Translations under genes and position numbers: made by a program
Assembly: GCA_934277375.1 (NCBI GenBank)
Contig: CAKQTZ010000001.1
Span: forward strand, 248,001-312,000
Source: an uncultured Coprococcus sp.
GTDB lineage: Bacteria > Bacillota > Clostridia > Lachnospirales > Lachnospiraceae
DNA length: 64,000 bases
Direction: 5' to 3'
Shown: in pieces, positions 8,394-17,717 of the stretch
How the letters are laid out: the number at the start of each line of letters is the position of its first letter
Numbering within the stretch: position 1 is the first letter of the stretch
Notes under the pieces: model-generated
Database searches by the model: none
The model's input: the letters and a program-made list of their open reading frames with translations, nothing else
Told to the model about the DNA's origin: nothing

Positions 8394-9440
8394 CTATTCC
8401 GCCTTGACAGCCCAACGCATCTTCGTGGATCTCGCCCTTGGGTTGCGGGCACATTCCTCTGCAGACGGTCTGATGACATCCTTGCTGACTTCACTGTAAA
8501 CACCAGCCTTCGCCCCAGCCTTGAATGCTCTCTTTACAAGTCTGTCCTCTCCTGAGTGGAATGTGAGTATAGCCACCCTGCCGCCAGGTCTTAAAGCATC
8601 CGGAAGCTTGTCAAGGAAATCATACAACACCTCAAATTCACTGTTCACATCTATACGAAGCGCCTGAAAACACCTCTGACATGACTTCTTTACGGCTTCC
8701 TTCCTGTCTTTTTCAGACACAAACGAGAGCGCCTCCTCTATGACTTCCTTCATCTGCGTGGTGGTCTCCACATAATTCTTAGTTCGGTTTCTCTTCATTA
8801 TGACCTCAGCTATCTCCTCCGCATAAGGCTCATCTGAATTCTCCTGGAACATTCCCACCAGCTCCTCATATGATACTTCTCTCAGACGCTCCGCCGCCGA
8901 CTCCCCCTTCTCCGGATCAAGTCTCAGATCAAGTGGTCCATCAAATTTGTAAGTGAATCCTCTGTCAGGGTTATCGATCTGCATTGACGACACACCCAGA
9001 TCCGCCAGAATAAAGTCAAAGCCTCCCGCTTCTTCCGCCACTTGGTCGATATTCCTGAAATTTGTCTGCTTTATGGTGAGTATGTCTTCCCCATATCCGG
9101 CATCTGCCAGCCTCTGCTTCGTCTTCACAATCTCTATCGGATCAACATCCAATGCATACATGTGGCCTTTTCCCTGAAGCTTCTCAAGCATATGTCTTGT
9201 GTGTCCACCATATCCCAGCGTGGCATCCAGTCCCTGCTGTCCCGGCTGTATCTGAAGAAAATCCAGTATCTCATTCACACATATTGATATGTGCATTCCC
9301 GCCGGGGTACTGCCCTTGCTTATAACCTTCTCTATCGTCTCCGAATATTTCTCAGGATTATGCTCTTTGTATTTCTCCTCAAATCTCTTTGGATGAGTAC
9401 CACTGTAATGCACTCTCCTCTTGTGCTTTTTTTCTTCCAT
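8394..9440 (-). CDS. rsmH: 16S rRNA (cytosine-1402-N4)-methyltransferase RsmH, extended form
   Basis: 348 aa from the ATG at 9440, which has AGGAG seven bases upstream; an earlier ATG at 9458 overlaps that ribosome site. SAM motif LDATLGYGGHT (71-81), ILADLGVSSMQID and DRGFTYKFDGPLDLR, and the ending ARSTKMRWAVK are typical RsmH. The family N4-methylates C1402 of 16S rRNA. The first ~48 residues are a Lys/Arg-rich extension before the usual N-terminus (here HISICVNEILDFL). The gene is not beside mraZ/ftsL as the classical dcw-cluster rsmH is, but next to aroD. It may be a second RsmH paralogue; whether another copy exists cannot be seen here. Confidence 0.88.
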   Translation of the reverse strand: MEEKKHKRRVHYSGTHPKRFEEKYKEHNPEKYSETIEKVISKGSTPAGMHISICVNEILDFLQIQPGQQGLDATLGYGGHTRHMLEKLQGKGHMYALDVDPIEIVKTKQRLADAGYGEDILTIKQTNFRNIDQVAEEAGGFDFILADLGVSSMQIDNPDRGFTYKFDGPLDLRLDPEKGESAAERLREVSYEELVGMFQENSDEPYAEEIAEVIMKRNRTKNYVETTTQMKEVIEEALSFVSEKDRKEAVKKSCQRCFQALRIDVNSEFEVLYDFLDKLPDALRPGGRVAILTFHSGEDRLVKRAFKAGAKAGVYSEVSKDVIRPSAEECARNPRARSTKMRWAVKAE

Positions 9441-9504
9441 CACATATCTCCTATACATGAATTATTTTCTGTCATAATATCATATATCTGTTCAACAAGC
9501 CACA

Positions 9505-9556
9505 AAACAAAAAGGAGCCGGAAGCCACATATTCATGTGTGACTCCCAGCCTCCGT
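9505..9556 (-). terminator. Rho-independent terminator of aroD
   Basis: Imperfect GC-rich hairpin GGAGCC...CACAT-ATTC-ATGTG...CCTCC (9514-9554) followed on the minus strand by TTTTTGTTTTGTG. Confidence 0.75.
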
Positions 9557-9573
9557 AATATACATACCTGTTA

Positions 9574-10344
9574 TTATTTTCCTGCTATTATATGGTGTAT
9601 CATGGTCAGTTGACTTCTGAGTGCATCCACAGATATCTGCCCCGGTGCAGAAGGTATGCCTGCAGTTGCAAATGATACCGCATTTCCATACATCTCTCCT
9701 GTGGTTCTGGTCTCCACCCCGAGCTCTCCCATGGAGATGACTATAAGCGGAGTCTGATTTCCACTCTCCTGAAGCTCCTTGGCAGCCTGCATCATATCCA
9801 CAACCTGTGATCCTTCCTCAGGCATCATGGCTATCTTGGCTATATCTGCTCCTGTAAATATTATGGACTTGAATCTGTCAACTATCTGCTCCATAGGTAT
9901 GGTGGTCTTGAAGTCGTGATTGGACACTATAACATATATACCCTTCGAATGGGCCTCAGCTATAATCTCATCCACTATCTCCATATCTGAGAAATACTCA
10001 ACATCTACAATATCTATGTAACCACTGTCTATGGCCTCCATGAGAAGATCGCGATACTGGCTGAGTGAGGCCTCTGTTCCGCCGCCCTCACCTTTTGTTC
10101 TGAATGTAAACACTATCGGGAACTGTCCCAGTTTATCATGTATCTTTTTCAGTGTATTCATCATGGCATCTTTATCCAGACACTTTTCATACAGATCTGC
10201 CCTGAACTCAACTATATCCGGATCAGACTTTGCTATTACCCTCACCTGATAATCCACATCATAATCTGTCGGAGCGACAAGTGGAACACATATCTTTGTC
10301 ATTCCCTCACCGATTGCCACATTCTTAACATTTACAACCTTCAT
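9574..10344 (-). CDS. aroD: 3-dehydroquinate dehydratase, type I
   Basis: 256 aa. Third step of the shikimate pathway: dehydration of 3-dehydroquinate to 3-dehydroshikimate through a Schiff base. Active-site His143 (VSNHDF) and Lys170 (GADIAKIA), substrate-binding EFRADLYE (46-53) and the C-terminal PSAPGQISV loop are all visible. Two adjacent ATGs occur; AGGAGG is spaced better for the second (10344), so I use it. Monocistronic with its own terminator; 65 bp separate it from the gene upstream. Confidence 0.94.
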   Translation of the reverse strand: MKVVNVKNVAIGEGMTKICVPLVAPTDYDVDYQVRVIAKSDPDIVEFRADLYEKCLDKDAMMNTLKKIHDKLGQFPIVFTFRTKGEGGGTEASLSQYRDLLMEAIDSGYIDIVDVEYFSDMEIVDEIIAEAHSKGIYVIVSNHDFKTTIPMEQIVDRFKSIIFTGADIAKIAMMPEEGSQVVDMMQAAKELQESGNQTPLIVISMGELGVETRTTGEMYGNAVSFATAGIPSAPGQISVDALRSQLTMIHHIIAGK

Positions 10345-10412
10345 CATTTCCTCCTGTCATATCATGGAGCTGTAACTTATATCGTCAACTCACTCTTTCC
10401 GGTACACCAGAA

Positions 10413-13046
10413 TTATTTTATCTCCATAGCATTTATATACAAATCACACATCTTCTGAACATCGACATCGCCCTTGCTATCCCATAATGAGACAGTACAC
10501 ATTATCGTGTCCTCTCCCACTGGATAGAAGAATGCAACCTGGGCTGTGTCTATGTCGTAAGAAGTCTCCTGAATCATTATATATCCAACCTCTGTGCCAT
10601 CTCCAGCCTTTACTTTGCCATCCTTGATGCTGTTTATCTTTGTGTTCTCATCTTCCTCTATGTTATCGTACTCTTCCTTTGTGTACTTAAGGCAGGAGGC
10701 AGCGTCCATCCCCTCATATCCTACATAATATACATAATCTGAACCATCATTCTTGTTCAGGGATATGGAATAGCTTGAAGCATAGCTTCTCTCATAGCCA
10801 TCCGGATCATTGACCTTTACGGTCTTATCGCCTACCTTGAGAACTTCTTTTGAGTAGTCTGCAGATTCAGTATCTGCCTCTGTGGTCACCTCTTCTGTGG
10901 TCTCACCCTTTTTAGTGGCTGCCTCGGTAGTAGCTTCTTCTGTAACTACCTCTGTAGCCGCCTCTGTAGTCACATCCGGCTCATCTGCAGGATCATCACT
11001 ATCTCCCAGATAACCGTCAGTCTTTGCTGAACCCAGTACATCGCCCCATGCTTCTGTGATCTTCTGAAGATTCTCAGTATTTATATACTGATCTGCATCA
11101 TCCCCGCTCAGCACAGAGTAATCAACCACATCTCCGTCTGCAGGTGCTGAGAATGTACTCTTCTTCTCAGAAACCTTTATATTTCCTGATAAACCTACCA
11201 TCTCCTGGTCATCTGCTCCAAGTGACAGCTTCATATCATTCAGGCTGAATGATTTGCCCTTATTCACATCTGCAAGAGTTGCTGTGTAATTCAGGAATAC
11301 AGAATGTGAATCAACATTGAGCTGCATGTTATTCACCATCGCACCGCTCTTCTCATTATATGAGAACTTACTTGTTCCTGACATCGTCTGTGTATCGCCA
11401 TAAGACGTAGCAGACAATGTGTAATCAGCCGTTGCTGTTGTCTCATCTCCGTCCATTGATGACTTGTATGTACAATCCAGCGCCAGGCTCACATCCGTAC
11501 CATAATTCATGGAAACTACTGCCTTTGTATCTGATGTTACATCCTTATTACCCATAAAGTCCACTGTGACACCTGCTGTAACGCCTGCAGACGCAATATC
11601 ATACTTTGCATCTAATCGTACGAGCTTGTCATTGTCAACATACACATCTGCCACTATATCCTTTGTGAACATTGCCCCCATCATGGATGGTATCATTCCT
11701 ATAACCTGCTTTAACTGATCCTTTGAAACATTCATCTGTGAAAGCATCTCGTCTGACATATTGCTGTCCACATATTTATTGAAACAGTCCATCATATCAT
11801 TTCCATAATCTATAAGGGCATCCTTTGTTATGGTCACTGTATAATGCTCTGCCTTAACTGTGCTGCCATTTGCATTCTCGAATTCCTCTTTGCCTGTATA
11901 CTCATACACTATAGAATCCTTAAGTCTATCTGTTGCAGGCTTCAGATCCTCATCAATTATCTTTGCAAGCGCCTCACCATCTGCTGTACCGCCTGCCCCT
12001 GCTTCCGCACCGCTCACTTCAGCAAGAATACTGTCTGCATCAAGCAGAAATGTCTTGGTGAAAAGCTCTGGTGATGAGAAGTAGATCTTGTTGCCAAGTG
12101 CAAGAATCTTAGCTGTAACTGTCTCACCAGCCACCGTCATTGCTCCATCCAGCTGGAAATCATTGCTGTCTCCAAATGCTGTAGCACCATTTATCTCCAA
12201 CTGTGTTCCATTATACTGATCTGCCTGGGCTACATTATCAATTGTGAACCTGGACTGGATCTCCATATTGTCTAAATCAAATTCATCAGCATCAATAACA
12301 CCTGCAGCATTATTCTTTTCTAATTCTTTTGCTGTATTTTCAAATGCAGATTCCACATTTTCCTTAGGTGACTTCTTGATAAACAGCATATACACTGCCA
12401 CAACTGCTGCTATGACCACAAGCACAGCAATAACAGTTATTATCGCTATCTTTATTCCTTTTCTCTTCTTTGGAGTCTCCGGCTTGTGCGCCTGATCACC
12501 ATACATATTCATAGTCTGCGAATACACCTGACCACCCGCTACATACTGCTGGTTCGCATCATACTGCTGCTGGCCATACTGTCCGCCATACTGCTGGTTC
12601 ACATCATACTGCTGCTGGCCATACTGTCCGGCGTACTGCTGGTTCGCATCGTACTGCTGCTGACCATACTGTCCGGCGTACTGCTGATTTGCACCGTACT
12701 GCTGCTGACCATACTGTCCGGCATTCTGCTGGTTTGCACCGTACTGCTGCTGACCATACTGTCCGCCGTACTGCTGGTTTGCACCGTACTGCTGCTGACC
12801 ATACTGTCCGGCGTACTGCTGGTTCACGCCGTACTGCTGCTGGCCATACTGTCCGCCGTACTGCTGGTTCGCGCAGTTCTGCTGCTGGCCATACTGTCCG
12901 CCGTACTGCTGGTTCGCGCAGTTCTGCTGTCCCGCATCATACTGTCCGCTTACATTACTCTGTTCATTCTGCGATGGCTGACTGCCGCCATCTGTGCCAT
13001 TCGGATCATATCCCTCAGGCATTCCATTAAAATTACTGTCACTCAT
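10413..13046 (-). CDS. Membrane protein with Gln/Tyr-rich repeat N-terminus and large extracytoplasmic domain
   Basis: 877 aa, function unknown. Residues 1-~180 are low complexity: nine copies plus a partial copy of a 15-residue unit of the form NQQYGGQYGQQQYGA. Then a basic stretch (KPETPKKRKG), one transmembrane helix at about 199-222, and a ~650-residue domain that should lie outside the cell, with a Thr/Glu-rich linker at ~690-730 and a final small domain. No signal peptide, so the repeat tail is predicted to be cytoplasmic. The outer part contains lipoprotein-like 'LolA/LppX style' repeated beta segments, but I cannot assign a family. AAGGGAA precedes the ATG. The tail resembles prion-like, condensate-forming sequences; that is inference from composition. 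Confidence 0.8.
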   Translation of the reverse strand: MSDSNFNGMPEGYDPNGTDGGSQPSQNEQSNVSGQYDAGQQNCANQQYGGQYGQQQNCANQQYGGQYGQQQYGVNQQYAGQYGQQQYGANQQYGGQYGQQQYGANQQNAGQYGQQQYGANQQYAGQYGQQQYDANQQYAGQYGQQQYDVNQQYGGQYGQQQYDANQQYVAGGQVYSQTMNMYGDQAHKPETPKKRKGIKIAIITVIAVLVVIAAVVAVYMLFIKKSPKENVESAFENTAKELEKNNAAGVIDADEFDLDNMEIQSRFTIDNVAQADQYNGTQLEINGATAFGDSNDFQLDGAMTVAGETVTAKILALGNKIYFSSPELFTKTFLLDADSILAEVSGAEAGAGGTADGEALAKIIDEDLKPATDRLKDSIVYEYTGKEEFENANGSTVKAEHYTVTITKDALIDYGNDMMDCFNKYVDSNMSDEMLSQMNVSKDQLKQVIGMIPSMMGAMFTKDIVADVYVDNDKLVRLDAKYDIASAGVTAGVTVDFMGNKDVTSDTKAVVSMNYGTDVSLALDCTYKSSMDGDETTATADYTLSATSYGDTQTMSGTSKFSYNEKSGAMVNNMQLNVDSHSVFLNYTATLADVNKGKSFSLNDMKLSLGADDQEMVGLSGNIKVSEKKSTFSAPADGDVVDYSVLSGDDADQYINTENLQKITEAWGDVLGSAKTDGYLGDSDDPADEPDVTTEAATEVVTEEATTEAATKKGETTEEVTTEADTESADYSKEVLKVGDKTVKVNDPDGYERSYASSYSISLNKNDGSDYVYYVGYEGMDAASCLKYTKEEYDNIEEDENTKINSIKDGKVKAGDGTEVGYIMIQETSYDIDTAQVAFFYPVGEDTIMCTVSLWDSKGDVDVQKMCDLYINAMEIK
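12541..12945 (-). repeat. Tandem 45-bp coding repeat (9 full units)
   Basis: In-frame 45-bp repeats encode the 15-residue Gln/Tyr-rich unit of the membrane protein at 10413-13046. Units differ at a few codons (YGA, YDA, YDV, NCA endings), which shows divergence after duplication. It could vary in copy number between strains. Confidence 0.9.
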
Positions 13047-13152
13047 GTTTCTTCCCTTTCTTTTGATGAATAACCTTTTTCCTTCCTATTTAAATTTACA
13101 CAAATATATCCCTGTTGTAAATATGTTTTATTATCTCTTTATAATTATGTAA

Positions 13153-13180
13153 GCAGTGCCATCTAATACGATAGCACTGC
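13153..13180 (-). terminator. Possible terminator hairpin downstream of hflX
   Basis: Stem GCAGTGC/GCACTGC (13153-13159 and 13174-13180) lies 20 bp after the hflX stop. No good T run follows on the minus strand, so its role as a terminator is uncertain. Confidence 0.35.
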
Positions 13181-13199
13181 CCCTGCACATTATTTCTCT

Positions 13200-14525
13200 T
13201 TAAAATTCCGTGTCATCATCTATGTTAAGCCCCAGTTTTCCAAGTATGGATCTCGGCACATATGCTTCTATAAATATTCCATCATCCAGATACTCCTCTG
13301 TCTGTATCTCCCCATATTTGTGTATCAGACCTGTCAGGCCTGCTTCGGAATATTGAAATGTGTGTCTGATATAAGACTTCTGATTTCTGAGGATCTCTTC
13401 TATGGTGAGTGCCAGCTCATGAAGTCCCTGCCCAGTAGCAGCAGATGCATATACCACTTTATCGGCTCTGAGATCTCTCACTCCCACCATATCATCCTTC
13501 GAAACTCTGTCAATCTTGTTGAATACCGTTATCACCGGTTTCTCTGACTTCTCATCTATGCCAAGCTGTTTTAACGTGCTATATACAGTTTCTATATTCT
13601 TATCCCAATGCGTATCCGATATATCAACGACATGCAGGATCACATCACAGTACTTCGCCTCTTCCAGTGTTGAGCCAAACGCTTCCACCAGATGATGAGG
13701 AAGTTTTCTTATGAATCCAACTGTATCTGTAAGCAGTATATTCTGACCACCCGGAAGTTTATAACTTCTTGTTGTAGGATCAAGAGTTGCAAATAGCTTG
13801 TCCTCCTGCAAAACCCCCGCGCCGGTGAGTGCATTCAACAGTGTTGATTTGCCCGCATTTGTGTATCCTACTATTCCTACAACAGGAACCGCGCTTCTCT
13901 GACGCTGCTTTCTCTGCTGCCAGCGCTGAGCCTCAACATTCCGCAGCTCTGCCTTGAGCCTTGATATCCTGTCCCTTATAACTCTTCTATCTATCTCCAG
14001 CTTCTTCTCTCCAGGTCCTCTGGTTCCAATTCCTCCACCAAGTCTTGACAGAGAATCTCTCATTCCCACAAGTCTGGTTGCCCTAAACTTCAACTGGGCA
14101 AGCTCCACCTGGAGCTTGCCCTCATAACTGCCCGCGTGTGCAGCAAATATATCCAGAATAACCATAGTCCTGTCCATAACTTTTATATCAAGGGCATCCT
14201 GAAGATTCATCAATTGTGCCGGTGAGAGTTCATCATCACAGCATACACCCGTGGCTCCAAGTTCAGCTATCATCTCTCTGAGCTCTGCCACCTTTCCGCT
14301 TCCAAGATACAGATCATTCGCTATCTTATCCCTGTTCTGTACAAGTCGTCCCACAACCTCTGCACCAGCGGTATCTATCAGTTCTGCCAGCTCATCCAAT
14401 GAGGCCTGCACCTCCAGTGATATCTCCTTTTGTGTATATCCACCCGTATCAGCCGCAAAAATTATTATTTTTTCTTTTATCTTCTCAGCCTCAAGATCAT
14501 ATATCGTATTTCTTTTATCAGCCAT
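13200..14525 (-). CDS. hflX: Ribosome-associated GTPase HflX
   Basis: 441 aa. HflX splits stalled or heat-damaged 70S ribosomes. The N-terminal HflX domain carries the Gly-rich GGGIGTRGPGE motif near residue 165 and a basic coiled-coil linker (VEAQRWQQRKQRQRS). The G domain follows with G1 GYTNAGKST (about residue 222), the DPTTRSY switch, G3 DTVGFI, and G4 NKID. The C-terminal domain is present. GGAGG lies six to seven bases before the ATG. It sits alone between the L,D-transpeptidase and the repeat-rich membrane protein, all on the same strand. Confidence 0.95.
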   Translation of the reverse strand: MADKRNTIYDLEAEKIKEKIIIFAADTGGYTQKEISLEVQASLDELAELIDTAGAEVVGRLVQNRDKIANDLYLGSGKVAELREMIAELGATGVCCDDELSPAQLMNLQDALDIKVMDRTMVILDIFAAHAGSYEGKLQVELAQLKFRATRLVGMRDSLSRLGGGIGTRGPGEKKLEIDRRVIRDRISRLKAELRNVEAQRWQQRKQRQRSAVPVVGIVGYTNAGKSTLLNALTGAGVLQEDKLFATLDPTTRSYKLPGGQNILLTDTVGFIRKLPHHLVEAFGSTLEEAKYCDVILHVVDISDTHWDKNIETVYSTLKQLGIDEKSEKPVITVFNKIDRVSKDDMVGVRDLRADKVVYASAATGQGLHELALTIEEILRNQKSYIRHTFQYSEAGLTGLIHKYGEIQTEEYLDDGIFIEAYVPRSILGKLGLNIDDDTEF

Positions 14526-14582
14526 GAAACTACCTCCATGCCATGCTTATCATACCTTTTATCCTACCTGTTATTTATAGAA

Positions 14583-16016
14583 TCACTTAACAACTGTTAT
14601 TTTTATATTGTAATAAGATGATCTGTTACCGCTGCTGTCCTGCGCGCAGCACACAACATCATAACTGCCCGGAGCTGTATCCATCTTATCCAAGGCAACA
14701 CATATCACATTCTCACCAATATCTGACACCGCAGTTCCATCCATGGTATGTCCACTGCCATCTGTAGCCACACCTCCGCTTATCACTGTATCCCCATCCT
14801 TTGCAGTGATGTACGAAGCTATAAGTTCTGCCAGATCATCATTCTGACCCGTATAATTCTCTACCTTTATCTCCACCGGAAGCCTGGTAATGACCGGAGC
14901 CTCATCGTCAACCACTGTTATGATTATGTCCTTTGTAATCTCTTTACCAGAATCGGTAAAGCTATATTTTACAGTATATTTTCCTGCCTTTTTATTGTCC
15001 ACGGTTCCCTCGGTCTTCACCTGGTCTGTAACATCCTGTCTGTCAGCGCTGAAAGCCAATATTCCTGCCATAGCATCGTAGTTTTCTCCAAGCTTTATAC
15101 TATGGCTCTCTGCACCATATATGACTGCCTTTCCCGTAGTCGGATTCTCCTCGACCATATCTGTCGGATCCCAGCCCTGCTCCTCTGTATTCTGCAGCTT
15201 TGTGACAGGCTCCGGTCTTCCCAGCGGGCCATAGTAATCGCTGTCAAATATATCTACATAGGTTCCCTGATCACAATTGTCATATATCCATTTTGTATCG
15301 GCCACACACAGTCTTACGCATCCCAGTGAAGCTCCTGTACCAAGTTTATTGAATTCCCATGTCTCCAGAGAATCCTTGGTTGTATCAAGATATGGCACAG
15401 AGTGGAACAGCGTATCACCTTCGATCTGGGATACATACTGTCCATAGCAATTGTCAAATAGTGCAAGCCACTCCCACTTATACGCAATGTTGAACAAGCC
15501 AACAGGGGTCTCTCCAACTGGCGACACTGAACATCTCATCGCTTTTACAGGCACTGTGTAATATCCGGTACTATCAAGAGAATATATAGTCACTATATTT
15601 TCCTGTCTGTTTATCTTGATCGCATATGGATATCCGTTGTCCTTCAGATCATCGCCATTGTAATCATCAGCCTTTGCCGTCTGTAAAACACTTATATCCT
15701 TATATTCCACCCCATCCTTGGCTGTCAGTATGGCAACGGTCTCTGTATTTTCCTCTGATTCTTCCGCATCAGCCTTCTCGGTTTTATCAGACAGCTCTGT
15801 CTGACCCGCCTCAGCTGTCCTGTCGCTTTTTATCTCTTTTATCTCGTTCTCAAGCTTATAATTTTTAACCGCAAGACTTATCACCAGGCCAAGTAAAACC
15901 ACCGACACAAAATACAGAATAGTTGTCTCCATGCCATTGTTATTTTTTTTATTTTTCGTTTTCTGCTCTTTCATCGTATCCTTGTCTTTTTCATTGTTCA
16001 TATTTTTGTTGTCCAT
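14583..16016 (-). CDS. Membrane-anchored L,D-transpeptidase (YkuD) with Ig-like C-terminal domains
   Basis: 477 aa. A Lys/Asn-rich cytoplasmic N-terminus, one transmembrane helix (about 31-50), an acidic linker, then a YkuD domain with the catalytic signature LFHSVPY (His about 205) and GASLGCVRL (Cys about 234). These enzymes form 3-3 cross-links in peptidoglycan or attach proteins to it. After about residue 290 there are two Ig-like modules (DDEAPVITRLPVEI and a final 'SSGNRSSYYNIKITVVK' strand) of the type often found on surface proteins. AAAGGATAAT precedes the ATG. It is transcribed divergently from the MATE gene. Confidence 0.9.
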   Translation of the reverse strand: MDNKNMNNEKDKDTMKEQKTKNKKNNNGMETTILYFVSVVLLGLVISLAVKNYKLENEIKEIKSDRTAEAGQTELSDKTEKADAEESEENTETVAILTAKDGVEYKDISVLQTAKADDYNGDDLKDNGYPYAIKINRQENIVTIYSLDSTGYYTVPVKAMRCSVSPVGETPVGLFNIAYKWEWLALFDNCYGQYVSQIEGDTLFHSVPYLDTTKDSLETWEFNKLGTGASLGCVRLCVADTKWIYDNCDQGTYVDIFDSDYYGPLGRPEPVTKLQNTEEQGWDPTDMVEENPTTGKAVIYGAESHSIKLGENYDAMAGILAFSADRQDVTDQVKTEGTVDNKKAGKYTVKYSFTDSGKEITKDIIITVVDDEAPVITRLPVEIKVENYTGQNDDLAELIASYITAKDGDTVISGGVATDGSGHTMDGTAVSDIGENVICVALDKMDTAPGSYDVVCCAQDSSGNRSSYYNIKITVVK

Positions 16017-16153
16017 ATTATCCTTTTCTTTCCATTTATTATCTATCCATGTGATAGTATGTACAGATATATCATTGTTACTCAGTACCTTCTAACATAA
16101 CATTTTATATTACAAAAAGAAACATTTTTCCAGTAATTTCATCAAAATGTGCA

Positions 16154-16181
16154 TTGACTTTATCGACAGGTGTTGTACAAT
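16154..16181 (+). promoter_or_regulatory. Sigma-A promoter of the MATE gene
   Basis: -35 TTGACT (16154-16159), 16-nt spacer, -10 TACAAT (16176-16181). It lies 58 bp before the MATE start codon, in the divergent gap with the L,D-transpeptidase. Confidence 0.75.
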
Positions 16182-16239
16182 CGGATATCAGGCGCTCAAA
16201 AATATATGAGCTTTATTTACAACGGATGGAGGTTTACAC

Positions 16240-17607
16240 ATGAAAGATCTGACAGTTGGAAAGCCTATGAAAGTCATATGGTTATTCGCAGTCCCTATGA
16301 TACTGGGACAGATCGCACAACAGTTATACAGTTTTACCGATTCTGCAATAGTAGGAAACTATGTAAGTTCGCAGGCCCTCGCCGCCGTAGGCGCAACCTC
16401 TGTAATATCCAATATGATGATAGGCTTCCTCAACAGTGGAACCATGGGTCTGGCCATCCCCATCGCCAAATATTACGGAGCAAAGGATTATCATAAGATG
16501 CGGCAATGCATCGGATCAGCGGCGGTCATGACTCTGCTCGCATCCATCGCTCTCACCGTCCTTGGTCTTTTATTTATCAGACCTATTCTGGTGGTTCTGA
16601 AAACACCAGACGACATAATAGACATGGCCTCAAGCTATGTTGTTATCATTATCGCAGGAATCATTTTCTGCTCATTGTACAATCTGTGTGCCAACATACT
16701 GCGTGCTGTTGGAGACAGCAAGACGCCGCTCATATTCCTTGGCATCTCAGTTGTACTTAATATCGTACTCGACCTTCTGTTTATAAGAACATTTGACATG
16801 GGGGTCAGAGGCGCAGCAATTGCTACAGATATATCCCAGGCTTTGGCAGGTATACTTGCGCTTATATATATATGTGTCAGATCTAAGCATCTACTTCCCG
16901 GAGCAGGCGAATACTCAGCAGAAAAAGATGACCGGTCAGATCTTATACAGTCTGCACTTGCCATGGGCTTTATGAGCTGCATCGTCAATATTGGTACAGT
17001 CATACTGCAAAGAGCGATCAACGACCTCGGAACCGACATTGTCACCGCTCATACAGCAGCAAGGAAGATATTCGATATCCTCATGTTCATGCTTTATATA
17101 GTGGGAAATGCTGTGACGACATTTGTCAGTCAGAATATGGGAGCAGGAAGATACGACCGTGTGCACCAGGGAGTGCGGGCTGCCATCATCATCAACACCA
17201 TTATAACAACCGTCATGATCATATTTGGCTGGCTGTTCAGTCCAGCCCTTATACGGCTTGTCGCCGGAACATCCGATGCTGCCATCATTGATCCTGCTGT
17301 CAGATATGTCCGCATAGGTGTAACATGCTTCTATGTACTCGGGCCACTTTTCGTCCTCAGATGTGCAATGCAGGGCATGGGAAGGAAGATAATTCCAGTG
17401 CTGTCATCAACGATAGAGATGGTTGGCAAGATCCTAGCTGTGATAATACTCACACCAAGACTTGGTTATCTAGGTGTCACCATCACAGAACCTATCACCT
17501 GGTTCTGTTGTACTCTGATGCTGTCGATCATGTATCTGACGACTCCGGTTGAAAAACTGGTCGAAAAGAGACGTGCATCAAGCAGTCTTGCCTCACAAAT
17601 AAAATAG
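16240..17607 (+). CDS. MATE family efflux transporter
   Basis: 455 aa, twelve predicted transmembrane helices in two homologous halves. The N-terminus MKDLTVGKPMKVIWLFAVPMILGQ with PMILGQIAQQLYSFTDSAIVG is typical of the DinF/NorM-like MATE clade common in Clostridia, which exchanges Na+ or H+ for cationic drugs or metabolites. TGGAGG lies seven bases before the ATG and a good promoter is 58 bp upstream. It is one of few plus-strand genes in the first half of the window and is flanked by its own promoter and terminator. The substrate is unknown. Confidence 0.92.
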   Translation: MKDLTVGKPMKVIWLFAVPMILGQIAQQLYSFTDSAIVGNYVSSQALAAVGATSVISNMMIGFLNSGTMGLAIPIAKYYGAKDYHKMRQCIGSAAVMTLLASIALTVLGLLFIRPILVVLKTPDDIIDMASSYVVIIIAGIIFCSLYNLCANILRAVGDSKTPLIFLGISVVLNIVLDLLFIRTFDMGVRGAAIATDISQALAGILALIYICVRSKHLLPGAGEYSAEKDDRSDLIQSALAMGFMSCIVNIGTVILQRAINDLGTDIVTAHTAARKIFDILMFMLYIVGNAVTTFVSQNMGAGRYDRVHQGVRAAIIINTIITTVMIIFGWLFSPALIRLVAGTSDAAIIDPAVRYVRIGVTCFYVLGPLFVLRCAMQGMGRKIIPVLSSTIEMVGKILAVIILTPRLGYLGVTITEPITWFCCTLMLSIMYLTTPVEKLVEKRRASSSLASQIK

Positions 17608-17651
17608 TTTATCAACACTGTTGAATACTTATAATACAATTAATCGAATTC

Positions 17652-17696
17652 GAGCCCCGTTGCCTGAGAATCTCTTCACCGACAGCGGGGCTCTTT
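17652..17696. terminator. Terminator between the convergent MATE and mannanase genes
   Basis: Stem GAGCCCCG (17652-17659)/CGGGGCTC (17686-17693) followed by TTTGGG on the plus strand. It lies between two convergent genes and probably serves the MATE gene. Confidence 0.65.
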
Positions 17697-17717
17697 GGGT
17701 ATGGCTAAAAATGAGTA

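Noticed and set aside
8206..8454. 82-codon minus-strand frame
   Set aside because: Overlaps the rsmH C-terminus in another frame and has no ribosome site.
12541..12945. Periodic 45-bp repeat resembling a CRISPR array
   Set aside because: No variable spacers; the units are in-frame codons of the Gln/Tyr-rich protein.
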